From the NCBI RefSeq assembly GCF_000247995.1, contig NZ_BAFE01000061.1, forward strand, positions 1 to 64,000: a stretch of DNA of 64,000 nucleotides. Direction: 5' to 3'. Of this stretch, positions 34,880 to 48,715 are shown piece by piece. The position numbers were made by a program, and so were the translations under genes. The stretch is from Mobilicoccus pelagius NBRC 104925. GTDB taxonomy: Bacteria; Actinomycetota; Actinomycetes; Actinomycetales; Dermatophilaceae. The notes beneath the pieces were generated by a model. It did not search any database, had not been told where the DNA came from, and saw nothing but the letters and a program-made list of their open reading frames with translations. The stretch's first letter is position 1; each line of letters begins with the position of its first letter.

Positions 34880-35947
34880 TCAGGGAGCCGGGACGAGAGT
34901 GTCACGCACGAGGGCGTCGAGGTCGGCATCCGCCTGGAGGAACTGGCGCAGGGTCTTGCGGGTGGCGCCGAAGTCGATGAACTCCTCCGGCGTCATGCCG
35001 TCGACGTCGTAGGCCTGATGGAACTCGGGGATCGTCTCGAGGGCCTCGAGGATCTCCGGGTCGACGGGGACGTCCATGCGCGGGGTCGGCTCGATGCCGC
35101 TGTCCTGGAAGCGCTTCTGCCACGCGAACGGCGGGGAGAGGACGACCTTGCCACCGACGAACTCGGTCCACTGGAGGGCGTTGCGGTAGGCGGCGGAGAG
35201 GAGACGCGCACGCAGGCCACGCTCACCGAAGATGCGGTAGGCCTCCTTGAACGCGGCGACGCCGGCCCACTCGAGGTAGCCGGGGTCGAAGCAGAAGCCA
35301 CCGGCGTTGTAGCAGACCTTCATCCAGTCGTCGAGGCGTCCGCACATGATGGTGACGACGGGGCCCATCTCGTCGATGGGCAGGCCCTCGGCCTCCCGAC
35401 GCTTGAGGCCACGCTCGATGGCCTCGCCCGCGGCGACGGCCTGGGCGACGGTGAAGGAGACCGTGACGTTGATGCTCACGCCGCGGTAGGTCGCGTCCTC
35501 GATCGCCTCGATGCCGGTGGCGGTCGCGGGGATCTTGACGATGATGTTCGGCGCGAGGCCGGAGAAGTGCTCGGCCTGGTCGGCGAGGGCCTTGGCGTCG
35601 CGGTGGAAGCGCGGGTCGGTCTGCATCGAGAGGCGACCGTTGACGCCCTTGTACTTCTCGAAGGCGGGCATGAGGAGCTTGGCGGCGTCGATGGAGACCT
35701 CCTCGACGACCTTCCAGCCGATCTCGGACTCGCCGGCGGTGGGCATCTCCTGCGCGAGTTCGGCGATGCGGGCGCTCCAGCGGGGAAGATCGGCCTTGAT
35801 CGCGGCGAGGGCGATGACGGGGTTGCACGTCGCCCCCACCGCACCGTAGGAGATGGACTCCCTGAGCTCCTCGGGGTCGCTGGAGTCGTTCCAGAGCACG
35901 GTCGGAGTGTTCTCGACCATCGTGTTGAGCGGGCGGCTGTCGGTCAT
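34880..35947 (-). CDS. Transaldolase-family protein in the iol operon
   Basis: 355 residues with the transaldolase barrel. The catalytic segment IIVKIPATATGIEAIE supplies the Schiff-base Lys (about residue 147), the N-terminal NDSSDPEEL/GATCNP carries the conserved Asp and the Thr-Asn-Pro-like turn, and SINVTVSFT follows. It is unlike the pentose-phosphate enzyme in context: it leads the iolD operon, with AGGAGG-type ribosome site (GGAGGATCCG) at ATG 35947 and an iol operator at its promoter. A role in handling a triose or dihydroxyacetone unit, or a deoxyketose phosphate from a cyclitol, is likely, but the substrate is unknown. Confidence 0.85.
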   Translation of the reverse strand: MTDSRPLNTMVENTPTVLWNDSSDPEELRESISYGAVGATCNPVIALAAIKADLPRWSARIAELAQEMPTAGESEIGWKVVEEVSIDAAKLLMPAFEKYKGVNGRLSMQTDPRFHRDAKALADQAEHFSGLAPNIIVKIPATATGIEAIEDATYRGVSINVTVSFTVAQAVAAGEAIERGLKRREAEGLPIDEMGPVVTIMCGRLDDWMKVCYNAGGFCFDPGYLEWAGVAAFKEAYRIFGERGLRARLLSAAYRNALQWTEFVGGKVVLSPPFAWQKRFQDSGIEPTPRMDVPVDPEILEALETIPEFHQAYDVDGMTPEEFIDFGATRKTLRQFLQADADLDALVRDTLVPAP

Positions 35948-35986
35948 CGGATCCTCCACGTCGAGGGGTCGGTCCACGTCACAGCC

Positions 35987-36030
35987 ATCCCACCAGGAGG
36001 ATGGCCTCCTGTCAATATATTGTCCTTACA
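35987..36030 (-). promoter_or_regulatory. promoter and operator of the transaldolase-iolD operon
   Basis: Read on the minus strand: TGTAAGGACA (36021-36030), 5 bp, TTGACA (36010-36015), a 17-bp spacer and TGGGAT (about 35987-35992). The spacer contains an inverted repeat AGGAGG-CCAT-CCTCCT. The operator and its 5-bp distance to the -35 element match the iolC and iolT promoters. Confidence 0.75.
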
Positions 36031-36065
36031 TTTTTCCTAGCGGGTCTTCCGTGCCACTTCGCCCC

Positions 36066-37244
36066 TCACGCCCGCGGGAGCCGCCGGGCACTGAAGATCG
36101 GCCGGGGCATGGGGTCGGCGAACGCGTGGAGATGACCGACGAGGTAGAGCAGCCATCCGAGCGACCAGCACCACGCGGAGGCCGTCGTGAGGTCGACGAG
36201 GCGCAACACGGCGCTCACCATGAGGGCGCAGAACCCCGCGAGCGCCGCGAGCCGCACGTGGAGGCGTCCCTGCCCCCGCCGCGCCGGCGCCCGGGACGCG
36301 ACGGCGACGACGAGCCCCGAGAGCGCACCGATCGTCAGGGTGTGCGACACGGTCGCGGCGGACAGCTCGATCACGCGCAGGCGCGAGAGGCTCCAGCAGA
36401 TCAGCCCGACGGGGATCCACGAGAACGCGACGAGGGTCATCGTCGCGAGCGCGTCCAGACGGATCGCGCGCAGCGGCCACCGCGCCATGTGGGCGAGGAG
36501 CACGACCGCGGCGGCGAGTGCGGCGACCGCCGAGACCTCCCGCCACGGCGTGGTGACGATCGCGACACCGACGAGGACGAGGACGACCCGCCGCAGGACC
36601 GCGGACACGTGCACCTGCGGCCGCCCCGCCCGGTCGGCGGCGGTGTTGAGGAACGCCGGGACCATCCGTCCCCCGACCCCCGTGAGGAGCATCGTGAAGA
36701 GGAGGACGACCGCATCGGAGAGCGCTACGAACGGCTCCCGCGTCGCGACCGCGGCCGCGGCCGCGAGCCATCCCGAGGCAACGCCCGCGACGACGCAGAA
36801 CACGACGAGCGAGGGCGGATAACCCCCGACCTGCGAGCGCGCCCGACCGGAGAGGTGCATCTCACGGCCGGTGAGGAACGCGATCCACCAGAACACCGCA
36901 CCGACGCCGGACGCGAGGAGCCACACGGGCACCGTGCCCGCCGGAAGCACCATGAGGACCCGGGCGAGGACCCACAGGGCGGCGAGGACGACGACGGGTC
37001 GGCCCGACACCGGCGCCCGGCCCGTCCAGCTCGTGCAGGCCGTGGGCAGGTACCCGGCGAGGGCGCCACCTCCGATACCGAACACCATCTCGTGGACGTG
37101 CCACCCCAGGGTGGTGCCGGCGAGTCCGAAGACGTACCAGGCGGGGACGACGATCGCCGCCCACACCGCGAGGAGAGTGAAGAGTATCCGGTAGGACGCC
37201 GCCCACGGCCCCGTCGCCGGCCACGTGTTCGCCGTGCTTCCCAC
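36066..37244 (-). CDS. NnrS-family haem/copper membrane protein
   Basis: 392 residues with about 12 membrane helices. The HVHEMVFGIGGGALAGY motif in helix 2 and GGRMVPAFLNTAAD in the middle are NnrS signatures; NnrS is a haem- and copper-containing protein that protects against nitric-oxide or nitrosative stress in proteobacteria. GTG start at 37244 is preceded by GAGGGG. It stands alone, between the iol island and the tRNA-Ala gene, with no denitrification genes nearby, so its role here is unclear. Confidence 0.85.
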   Translation of the reverse strand: MGSTANTWPATGPWAASYRILFTLLAVWAAIVVPAWYVFGLAGTTLGWHVHEMVFGIGGGALAGYLPTACTSWTGRAPVSGRPVVVLAALWVLARVLMVLPAGTVPVWLLASGVGAVFWWIAFLTGREMHLSGRARSQVGGYPPSLVVFCVVAGVASGWLAAAAAVATREPFVALSDAVVLLFTMLLTGVGGRMVPAFLNTAADRAGRPQVHVSAVLRRVVLVLVGVAIVTTPWREVSAVAALAAAVVLLAHMARWPLRAIRLDALATMTLVAFSWIPVGLICWSLSRLRVIELSAATVSHTLTIGALSGLVVAVASRAPARRGQGRLHVRLAALAGFCALMVSAVLRLVDLTTASAWCWSLGWLLYLVGHLHAFADPMPRPIFSARRLPRA

Positions 37245-37404
37245 CGCCGCACCCCTCTTCCTCGCTACGAGCCCTCACGACGATGCCACGTCGCGGACAC
37301 CACGGGCGGGAGGACACCTCGCACACACTCCACCCGGGGTCGTTCCGGTGCGGACACGACTCAGGGGCCGACCCTCGCGAGGAGGATCGACCCCAGATGG
37401 TCGG

Positions 37405-37477
37405 TGGAGCCTAGGGGACTCGAACCCCTAACCCCCTGCTTGCAAAGCAGGTGCGCTACCAATTGCGCCAAGGCCCC
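37405..37477 (-). tRNA. tRNA-Ala (anticodon UGC)
   Basis: Cloverleaf of 73 bases on the minus strand: acceptor stem GGGGCCT/AGGCTCC (one G-T pair), anticodon arm CCTGCTTTGCAAGCAGG with TGC, T-arm with GGTTCGAGTCC, discriminator A. No CCA is encoded. It follows the DLW-39 gene downstream of gyrA, as in other Actinobacteria. Confidence 0.95.
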
Positions 37478-37516
37478 GTGCGGGTGAGGACCACCCGCGG
37501 TGCCGCCGGAACGTCG

Positions 37517-37672
37517 TCAGAACACTCCGACGGTGCGTCGCTCGTCGGTGTCGGGCGGTGCCGGGTCGGTGATCTGCGACCACAACGCCTGCTCGGCCCG
37601 ACGTGCCTGCCACCGTCGACCGGCCACCGCGGCACCTGCCGCGGCGACGACGAAAGCGACGACCCGCTTCAT
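37517..37672 (-). CDS. DLW-39-type microprotein
   Basis: 51-residue protein: one N-terminal hydrophobic helix (VVAFVVAAAGAAVAG), then RRWQARRAEQALWSQITDP, which matches the RAEQDLW core of the actinobacterial DLW-39 family with Ala in place of the usual Asp. Function unknown. ATG at 37672 with GGGAG eight bases upstream. Its site between tRNA-Ile and tRNA-Ala behind gyrA/DUF3566 is the standard place for this family. Confidence 0.85.
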   Translation of the reverse strand: MKRVVAFVVAAAGAAVAGRRWQARRAEQALWSQITDPAPPDTDERRTVGVF

Positions 37673-37811
37673 GACCGGACTCCCAACGACCGACTGCGTC
37701 ACCGGACGGCGACATCTTCGATGATAGCGGCTGCCCGGAGCGGGCCGAACCACCCTGAGCCACCACGACACTCGCGCCGCTCACCCTCGACGGGGCGCCC
37801 CGGACGCGCAG

Positions 37812-37841
37812 AAGGCCGGCCCTCCGAGGAGGACCGGCCTT
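37812..37841. terminator. hairpin after tRNA-Ile
   Basis: AAGGCCGG/CCGGCCTT stem with an inner CTCC/GGAG pairing, 10 bases past the tRNA-Ile 3' end on the minus strand. Confidence 0.65.
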
Positions 37842-37850
37842 GCGTCGCAG

Positions 37851-37924
37851 TGGGCCTAACAGGACTTGAACCTGTGGCCTCTTCCTTATCAGGGAAGCGC
37901 TCTAACCGTCTGAGCTATAGGCCC
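37851..37924 (-). tRNA. tRNA-Ile (anticodon GAU)
   Basis: 74-base cloverleaf on the minus strand: acceptor stem GGGCCTA/TAGGCCC, anticodon arm CTTCCCTGATAAGGAAG with GAT, T-arm GGTTCAAGTCC, discriminator A. Lies between the DUF3566 gene and the DLW-39 gene. Confidence 0.95.
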
Positions 37925-38027
37925 GCTGGGCGTCGCCCCGTCGAACGGATCGGTGTGGCGGCTCCCCACATTAGCGCACCGGGCGGGCGCCGACAAAACG
38001 ACGTCGACACGACCGCCGGTGAGCGTC

Positions 38028-38698
38028 TCAGATGTCGGTGAAGGTCGAGGAGAAGCCCCCGACGAGCGCCGCACAGATGTTGTAGATGACGGCCGAGAGG
38101 GTGGCGATCGCCGTCATGAGGATGACGTTCGCGACGCCGAGCACGATCGCGAGGGAGAGCACCCGGCCGAAGCTGAGGATCTCGAGGACGTTGATCGAGC
38201 TGCCCTGGTTGGCCGACTGGGCAAGCTCGTTGAGCGTCGTGTTGATCGTCGAGAACACGCCCATGCCCTGCAGCATCATCCACAGCGCCGCGACGACGAC
38301 GACCCCGGCGATCGCGACCGCCACGGAGAGCAGGAACGAGATCTTCATGACCGAGAACGGGTCGATGCGCGACAGGGTGAGCCGCACCTTGCGCGGTTCG
38401 TCGCCGCGGGTGACGGTGGGATGTGAGGCGGGACGTGTCTGCGTCGCCGTGGCGGTGCCGCTCGGGGCTGTGGCCCCGGCCGGACGCGCCGCCGTACCGC
38501 CCGCCGGCACCGACGTCTTCGCCGACGTGCCCCTCGAAGCCGGCGTGCCCTTCGTGGGCGGCGTCCCCTTCGACGAGTCCGCGGACCGCGCGGTCGAGGG
38601 GGTGGAGGGCCGGGTGCGGCCGGCGAAGGAGGCGGGCGTCTGCCCCGAGGACGACGGACGCGATGCGCCCGACCCTATGGGGCGACCTCCTGAGGTGC

Positions 38699-38702
<4 letters not shown>
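38028..38702 (-). CDS. DUF3566 transmembrane protein downstream of gyrA
   Basis: 224 residues. A Ser/Thr/Pro/Gly-rich disordered N-terminus (about 1-100) precedes the DUF3566 core [21 protein letters not shown] with two membrane helices (about 118-140 and 185-215). Function is not known; the gene almost always follows gyrA in Actinobacteria. GTG at 38702 overlaps the gyrA stop by 4 bases, so the two are translationally coupled. The mycobacterial homologue is Rv0007. Confidence 0.9.
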
Positions 38703-41392
<2,690 letters not shown>

Positions 41393-41443
41393 GAAAGGCG
41401 TCCTTCGTCGAGGAGGAGGGGGTGCGGGAGGCGGGCGCGGCGA

Positions 41444-43768
<2,325 letters not shown>

Positions 43769-43914
43769 TCAGTCTACCGTCTCGTGGGGTGTGACACGCC
43801 CAGTAGGCCACCGAGGCGCCGGCGAGAGCCGCGAACCCCTGGTTCGGGTGACCGGGTACGTGCCCGCACCCGACCACACGCCTGCGGGCCGGAGAGGAAC
43901 GGGCACCGGCGGTG

Positions 43915-44688
43915 TCACCCGTACGTGTCGCGAGGCCCCTGCCCACGGGCCCGCCGCGGCCCCCGACTCCACGACGGAGCCGCAGGTCCGGTGATACGGA
44001 GTTCGGAGACGACACCCGGCCCCGCCTCCGTCGCACAGCGGGCGAGGATCGCCGGGACCATGAGTCGCAACTGCGTCGCCCACGCGGTCGAGTCGGCCCG
44101 CACGGTGAGGACCCCGTCCTCGAACGTCACCGGCCGGCAGTGACGGGCGATGTCGAGACCGACGATGACGTCCCACCGCCCCATGACCGACCCGGCGGCG
44201 ACGTCGATCTTCCAGCCCCGGTCGAGGAGCAGGTGGTCGAGCTGGTCCCCGAGCGGTTGCGGGTCACGCGCGTCGTTCGAGGTGCCGCTGAACACGGCCC
44301 CCGTACGTCGACGGCGCCGAGGCGCCGGCCGGGAACCGGGCCGCAGACCCTTCGCCCGCGCCGCCTCCCGCGCCCGCGCCAGCGCCGCTGCGGCGGCCTG
44401 GGCGAGGACGTCCTCGTCGAGCTCCGCCCCGGGGTCGCCCCCGTGCTCCGCGGTGGGTGTCGAGTCCCGGACCGATGCGTCGACCGCAGAAGCCCCGCGA
44501 CCCGCCACCTCATCCGTGGCCTCGGCGGTCCGGCCGGGCATGACACGCAGGTGCGCGCGGCCCGCAGGACGCCGCGTCGCGGCCGACGGGGCGGCCTCGT
44601 CCACGCCCGGGACGTCCGTGTCCGCCCCCTCCCCGGCGGGCACGTCCGACGCCGGCGTGGACCTCCCCGAACCCGGCCTGCGCCTCAT
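43915..44688 (-). CDS. DciA family (DUF721) replicative-helicase loader
   Basis: 257 residues. A disordered N-terminal half (about 1-140) is followed by the DUF721/DciA KH-like domain with [27 protein letters not shown], where the Trp residues are conserved, and [17 protein letters not shown]. DciA binds DnaB and is the ancestral helicase loader in bacteria without DnaC/DnaI. ATG at 44688 overlaps the recF stop (ATGA). Gene order dnaN-recF-dciA-gyrB is standard for Actinobacteria. Confidence 0.92.
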   Translation of the reverse strand: MRRRPGSGRSTPASDVPAGEGADTDVPGVDEAAPSAATRRPAGRAHLRVMPGRTAEATDEVAGRGASAVDASVRDSTPTAEHGGDPGAELDEDVLAQAAAAALARAREAARAKGLRPGSRPAPRRRRRTGAVFSGTSNDARDPQPLGDQLDHLLLDRGWKIDVAAGSVMGRWDVIVGLDIARHCRPVTFEDGVLTVRADSTAWATQLRLMVPAILARCATEAGPGVVSELRITGPAAPSWSRGPRRARGQGPRDTYG

Positions 44689-46151
44689 CGCGCGTCCTCG
44701 TCGTCTGGGCGGTGTTCGTGGTCCTCGTGCCCTTCGCGATGTGCGGCCCCCGTGGTCGACGCATCGTCCGCGACGTCCCGTCCCACCGCACCGGTGCCGA
44801 CCGTCGGGTCGCCACCGCCCGCCGTCACATCCTCCGGTTCGCCTGTCGGTTCGCCCGTCGACACGTCGGTCGACGCCTCGGTCCGTGGGCCGACGAGTGA
44901 GTCGGCCGGGGGAGCCGCGGGCCTCTCCTCGTCCCGGTCGAACGCGTCGAGGTCGAGGGACGGGTGGCCATCGAGGCCGGGCACGGAGGAGAGTCCGACC
45001 TCGACGTGCCCGGGACGGACGCCGAACCGGGCGCCGCGGAGGGCCTCGGGGACGTCGTCGCCGACGGCCGCCGTGATGAGCACCTGTTCGCCGTCGGCGA
45101 CGAGCCCGGCGAGGCGGGTGCGACGGCGGGCGTCGAGCTCGGCGAAGACGTCGTCGAGGATGAGCACCGGGTCGTCGCCGAGGTCGTGCCGCAGGAGGTG
45201 GTAGGCGGCGAGCTTGAGCGCGAGCGCGAACGACCACGACTCCCCGTGGGAGGCGTACCCCTTCGCCGGGAGGTCGCCGAGGGAGAGGACGAGGTCGTCG
45301 CGGTGGGGGCCGACGAGACTCACCCCGCGGTCGAGTTCGTTGCCCCGGCGGGCGTGCATCGCCGCGAGGAGGAGGTCGCGCAGCTCCTCGGGGGTGAACA
45401 CCTCACCGTCCTCGACGGCCGCGGCCGCCTCCCCCTCGAGGGAGGAGCGGTAAGTCGTGCGGGCCTCACCGACCGCGGCGCTCACCTCCTGGTACGCCTC
45501 CCGAAGGAGCGGACGCAGGTCGCGCAGCAGGCGGAGCCGGGCGTAGAGGAGCTGCCCGCCGACGAGCGCGAGGTGGTCGTCCCACACCTCGAGCGTCTCG
45601 GGGGTGGGTGCGGGTTCGTGACCGCGTCGCCTCGACCCGCGGGCGGGCGAGGCCGCGCGGAGCAGGGCGTTGCGCTGCCTGAGGATCTTGTCGTAGTCGC
45701 TGCGGACGCCCGCCCATCGCGGCTGCCGGGAGACGAGGAGGTCGTCGAGGAACCGCCGACGGTCACCGGGATCGCCCTTGACGAGGGCGAGGTCCTCCGG
45801 CGCGAAGAGCACCGTGCGCAGCGTGCCGAGCACCTCACGCGGGCGCAGGGCCGTCCGGTTGAGTCGTGCCCGGTTCGCCCGACCGGGCACGATCTCGAGC
45901 TCGACGAGGGTCTCCCGGCCGTCGCGGACGACGGCACCGCGCACGATCGCCCGCTCGGCCCCGTGCCGCACGAGCGGCGCGTCCTGCGCGACTCGGTGGG
46001 ACGAGAGGGAGGCGAGGTATCCCACCGCCTCCACGAGGTTCGTCTTGCCGACCCCGTTGAGGCCGACGAGCGTGCTCACGCCCGGCTCCAGCGCCACCTC
46101 CGCGGAGGGGTAGCTGCGGAAGTCACCGAGGCTGAGATGACGCAGGTACAC
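44685..46151 (-). CDS. recF: RecF, DNA replication/repair SMC-like ATPase
   Basis: 488 residues. Walker [10 protein letters not shown], the signature-like [13 protein letters not shown] and Walker [12 protein letters not shown] are in place, so it should load RecA at gaps with RecO/RecR. After about residue 390 there is a Thr/Gly/Asp/Glu-rich disordered tail of about 100 residues ending in an acidic/His stretch, which is not part of the RecF fold. GTG start at 46151 with GGGAGG seven bases before. It is coupled to dciA and lies 51 bases behind dnaN. Confidence 0.95.
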   Translation of the reverse strand: MYLRHLSLGDFRSYPSAEVALEPGVSTLVGLNGVGKTNLVEAVGYLASLSSHRVAQDAPLVRHGAERAIVRGAVVRDGRETLVELEIVPGRANRARLNRTALRPREVLGTLRTVLFAPEDLALVKGDPGDRRRFLDDLLVSRQPRWAGVRSDYDKILRQRNALLRAASPARGSRRRGHEPAPTPETLEVWDDHLALVGGQLLYARLRLLRDLRPLLREAYQEVSAAVGEARTTYRSSLEGEAAAAVEDGEVFTPEELRDLLLAAMHARRGNELDRGVSLVGPHRDDLVLSLGDLPAKGYASHGESWSFALALKLAAYHLLRHDLGDDPVLILDDVFAELDARRRTRLAGLVADGEQVLITAAVGDDVPEALRGARFGVRPGHVEVGLSSVPGLDGHPSLDLDAFDRDEERPAAPPADSLVGPRTEASTDVSTGEPTGEPEDVTAGGGDPTVGTGAVGRDVADDASTTGAAHREGHEDHEHRPDDEDAR

Positions 46152-46202
46152 GCAGGACCTCCCACGCCACGGGCGAGCCGTGACGCGTCGTTCGGCGCCG
46201 GA

Positions 46203-47336
46203 TCAGCTGGGAAGCCGGACCGGCATGAGCACGTAGCGGTAGGACAGGTCGGCCTCGCCGTCGAGCTCCGCCTGCCCCGAGATGACCGCCGGGCGACTGC
46301 TCTGCGTGAACGCGAGACGCGCGAACGTCGTCCCGAGCGCGTGGAGGCCGTCGAGGAGGTAGTGCGGGTTGAACGCGATCTCGAGCTCCGGGCCCGTGAG
46401 GCGGCACTCGACGGCCTCGCTCGCCTGGGCGTCGTCACCGGTGCCGGCGTCGATCGCGACCTGACCGTCGATGAACCGCAGTCGCACGGGCGTGTTGCGC
46501 TCGGCGACGAGCGAGACGCGCTTGACGGCCTCGACGAGCGCGGCCGTGTCGACGACCGCCTCGGAGTCCACCGAGCTCGGCGGAATCGAGGAGACCTTGG
46601 GGTACTCCCCGTCGAGGAGACGTGTCGTCGTACGGCGCTGACCGGCCTCGAAGCCGATGAGGCCGTCGCCGCCGGCGGCGCCGCCGAGGGCGACCTCGAC
46701 GGACGCGGAGGCGCCGAGCGCCCTCGCCGTGTCGGAGAGCGTGCGTGCCGGGACGAGGACGACGGTCTCGATGGAGGGATCCGTCGGGTTCCACGTGAGG
46801 TCCCGCATGGCGAGCCGGTAGCGGTCGGTGGCGAGGAGGGAGATCTTCTCGCCGGAGACCTCCATGCGGACACCGGTGAGGATCGGGAGGGTGTCGCTGC
46901 GATCGGCCGCGACACTCACCTGCGCGACGGCCTGGGTGAAGACGTCCCCGGCGATCGTGCCGCTCGGCTCCGGCGACGTCGGCAGCGTCGGGTACTCCTC
47001 CCCGGGCATCTGCAGGAGGCTGAACCGGCTGGAGCCGCACGTGAGCTGGACCTTGTTGCCCTCGGTCGTCACGTCGATGGGCCGGTTGGGCAGGTTGCGG
47101 GAGATGTCCGCGAGGAGACGTCCGAGGACGAGCACACGGCCCCCCTCGGTGACGTCGGCCGCCACGGTGATGCGGGCGGACACCTCGTAGTCGAAGGCCG
47201 ACAGCGTGAGGGTGCCGGCCTCGTCGGCCTCGAGGAGGACACCGGCGAGCACCGGGACGGGCGGACGCGCGGGAAGACCGCGGGCCGTCCACGTCACGGC
47301 CTCGGCCAGCACGTCGCGATCGACTCGGAACTTCAA
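46203..47336 (-). CDS. dnaN: DNA polymerase III beta sliding clamp
   Basis: 377 residues, three-domain beta clamp: MKFRVDRDVLAEAV at the N-terminus, PTLPTSPEP between domains, LLATDRYRLA in domain 2 and the C-terminal YVLMPVRLPS with the MPVR motif that forms the client pocket. It is the first gene on the dnaN side of oriC and there is no gnd gene between it and recF. No clear alternative start. Confidence 0.97.
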   Translation of the reverse strand: MKFRVDRDVLAEAVTWTARGLPARPPVPVLAGVLLEADEAGTLTLSAFDYEVSARITVAADVTEGGRVLVLGRLLADISRNLPNRPIDVTTEGNKVQLTCGSSRFSLLQMPGEEYPTLPTSPEPSGTIAGDVFTQAVAQVSVAADRSDTLPILTGVRMEVSGEKISLLATDRYRLAMRDLTWNPTDPSIETVVLVPARTLSDTARALGASASVEVALGGAAGGDGLIGFEAGQRRTTTRLLDGEYPKVSSIPPSSVDSEAVVDTAALVEAVKRVSLVAERNTPVRLRFIDGQVAIDAGTGDDAQASEAVECRLTGPELEIAFNPHYLLDGLHALGTTFARLAFTQSSRPAVISGQAELDGEADLSYRYVLMPVRLPS

Positions 47337-48715
47337 CGCCCCACCGCCTTGTCGTCGGGGTGGACCCCTGCGGGCACCCTCGTGGTCTGTCGACGACCGT
47401 CGGTCGTGACACGCGCGGGACGTCGTGCATCCCTGCCGTGGAGCCCACCCGGGTGGCGGAGTCGATCACGCAGACAGTCGAGGCCGACTCTAGTCGCCCG
47501 GCACCGACGGGCCAATCCGCGCTCCGTCGACACGCGGGTGCGTGAGGGCGCGCCGGGGGGCGTGCGGGCCGACCCGACGACGTCTTCCGAACGGGGCCTT
47601 CGAGGCAGGGGCGGCCGGCGGGCCGGAAAGCGTCGGTGGGGGCGTGCCCTCGTTGCGTGAACCCGCCCGACGGGCTTCGGCAGCGATCGGCAGAGGGTCC
47701 CGAGGAGCCTCGAGCGCCGAGACCGCTGCAACCTCCTCGATGTCGGGTTTCCGACAAGGACTTCTCTTGGGCCTCAACGGGATTGATGCCGTCAACGACT
47801 CAGGTCGGGGCTCTCCCGGCCGATGAGGGGCGCGAGGATCCCTGCCTTGTGGATCCACACCGTACGTGGGGCGGAATGGACCGGGACAGATGTTCTCGTC
47901 GTGGCCGTCGGTGGTGTGGATCCTGTGGATTGTCCTCGTTCGTGCTGGTCAGACGGCTTTTCTCGATGTGGAGACGTCGTGGACGGTGCCGGTGGACGAA
48001 TCGACCTCTCTGTGGACGGAGATCCCTCGTCCACATGAGGGCCGGGTTCTCCACCGGTAGTCCACAGGAACGAGCGGGACGTTTCCGCAGGACGGCCCGC
48101 CGTCACCCACAAGGGCCTGTGGACAACGGTTCTCCACAGGGTTATCCCCAGCTGTGGAGGCATCGCTGCACGTCAGTGGCTCGTTCCTGGTCCATCGTCC
48201 GAGTCGGACGACCTTTCTCCACAGCTGTGGACGGCGATGTGGACAGATGTCCTGAATCTCTTTGAGATCGAGCCGAACTCCTGATCGCCCGGGTGGAGCC
48301 GTGTGGGCCCCCGGGGAGGCACCCCCGACGAGACGCGGGCGAGCCGCTGCGGACGCCGCTCCGCGGGGACGCGAAGAGGGCGCGTGCGGCCCCGTCGAGC
48401 CGAGAGTTCTCCCCAGGAAAGACGCCCGGACGAGGCGCCGGTGGAGACGTCGACGGGGGCGAGACGGGGGCGAGACGGGGTGGACGTCCCACTACATTCC
48501 GTCGCTCTTCTCGTGTCCCCCCGCCACGACCCGGTCGCACGGCGCCCACTGCCTCACGTGAACGAGGGACGAGCCGCCGCCCCGAAGGCGACGTCGAGGT
48601 GGTGCCGTTCCTGGGCGTCGACCGCCGGGGGCAGGGCATGACGACCGCACCGACGAGCACCTCGCCGGTGCGGTGACCGAGAGACGACGGCGCGGCGTGC
48701 GTGGACGCCGACGGG
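47337..48715. other. replication origin region oriC between dnaN and dnaA
   Basis: The 1.38-kb gap holds many DnaA-box-like 9-mers in both orientations. They include a palindrome TGTGGATCCACA (47848), TGTGGATCC (47915), TGTGGATTG (47924), TGTGGACGG (48011), TAGTCCACA (48058), TGTGGACAA (48118), TTCTCCACA (48130 and 48215), TTATCCCCA (48142), TGTGGACGG (48226) and TGTGGACAG (48238). The boxes at 48118, 48130, 48142 and 48153 are 11-12 bp apart. The cluster spans about 47,845-48,250. I see no protein-coding gene; the flanks 47,340-47,840 and 48,260-48,715 carry leader sequences of dnaN and the downstream side of dnaA. No clear AT-rich unwinding element stands out. Confidence 0.9.

Noticed and set aside
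14160-36030. The inositol region as a recently acquired mobile island
   Set aside because: No integrase, transposase or tRNA-border repeat is seen, and codon and base composition look like the rest of the window.
36066-37244. Assignment of the NnrS-like protein to the inositol pathway
   Set aside because: Its motifs belong to NnrS, there is no iol operator before it and its direction and spacing set it apart from the catabolic operons.
44964-47660. An 898-codon plus-strand open frame
   Set aside because: Antisense shadow of recF and dnaN; no family features.
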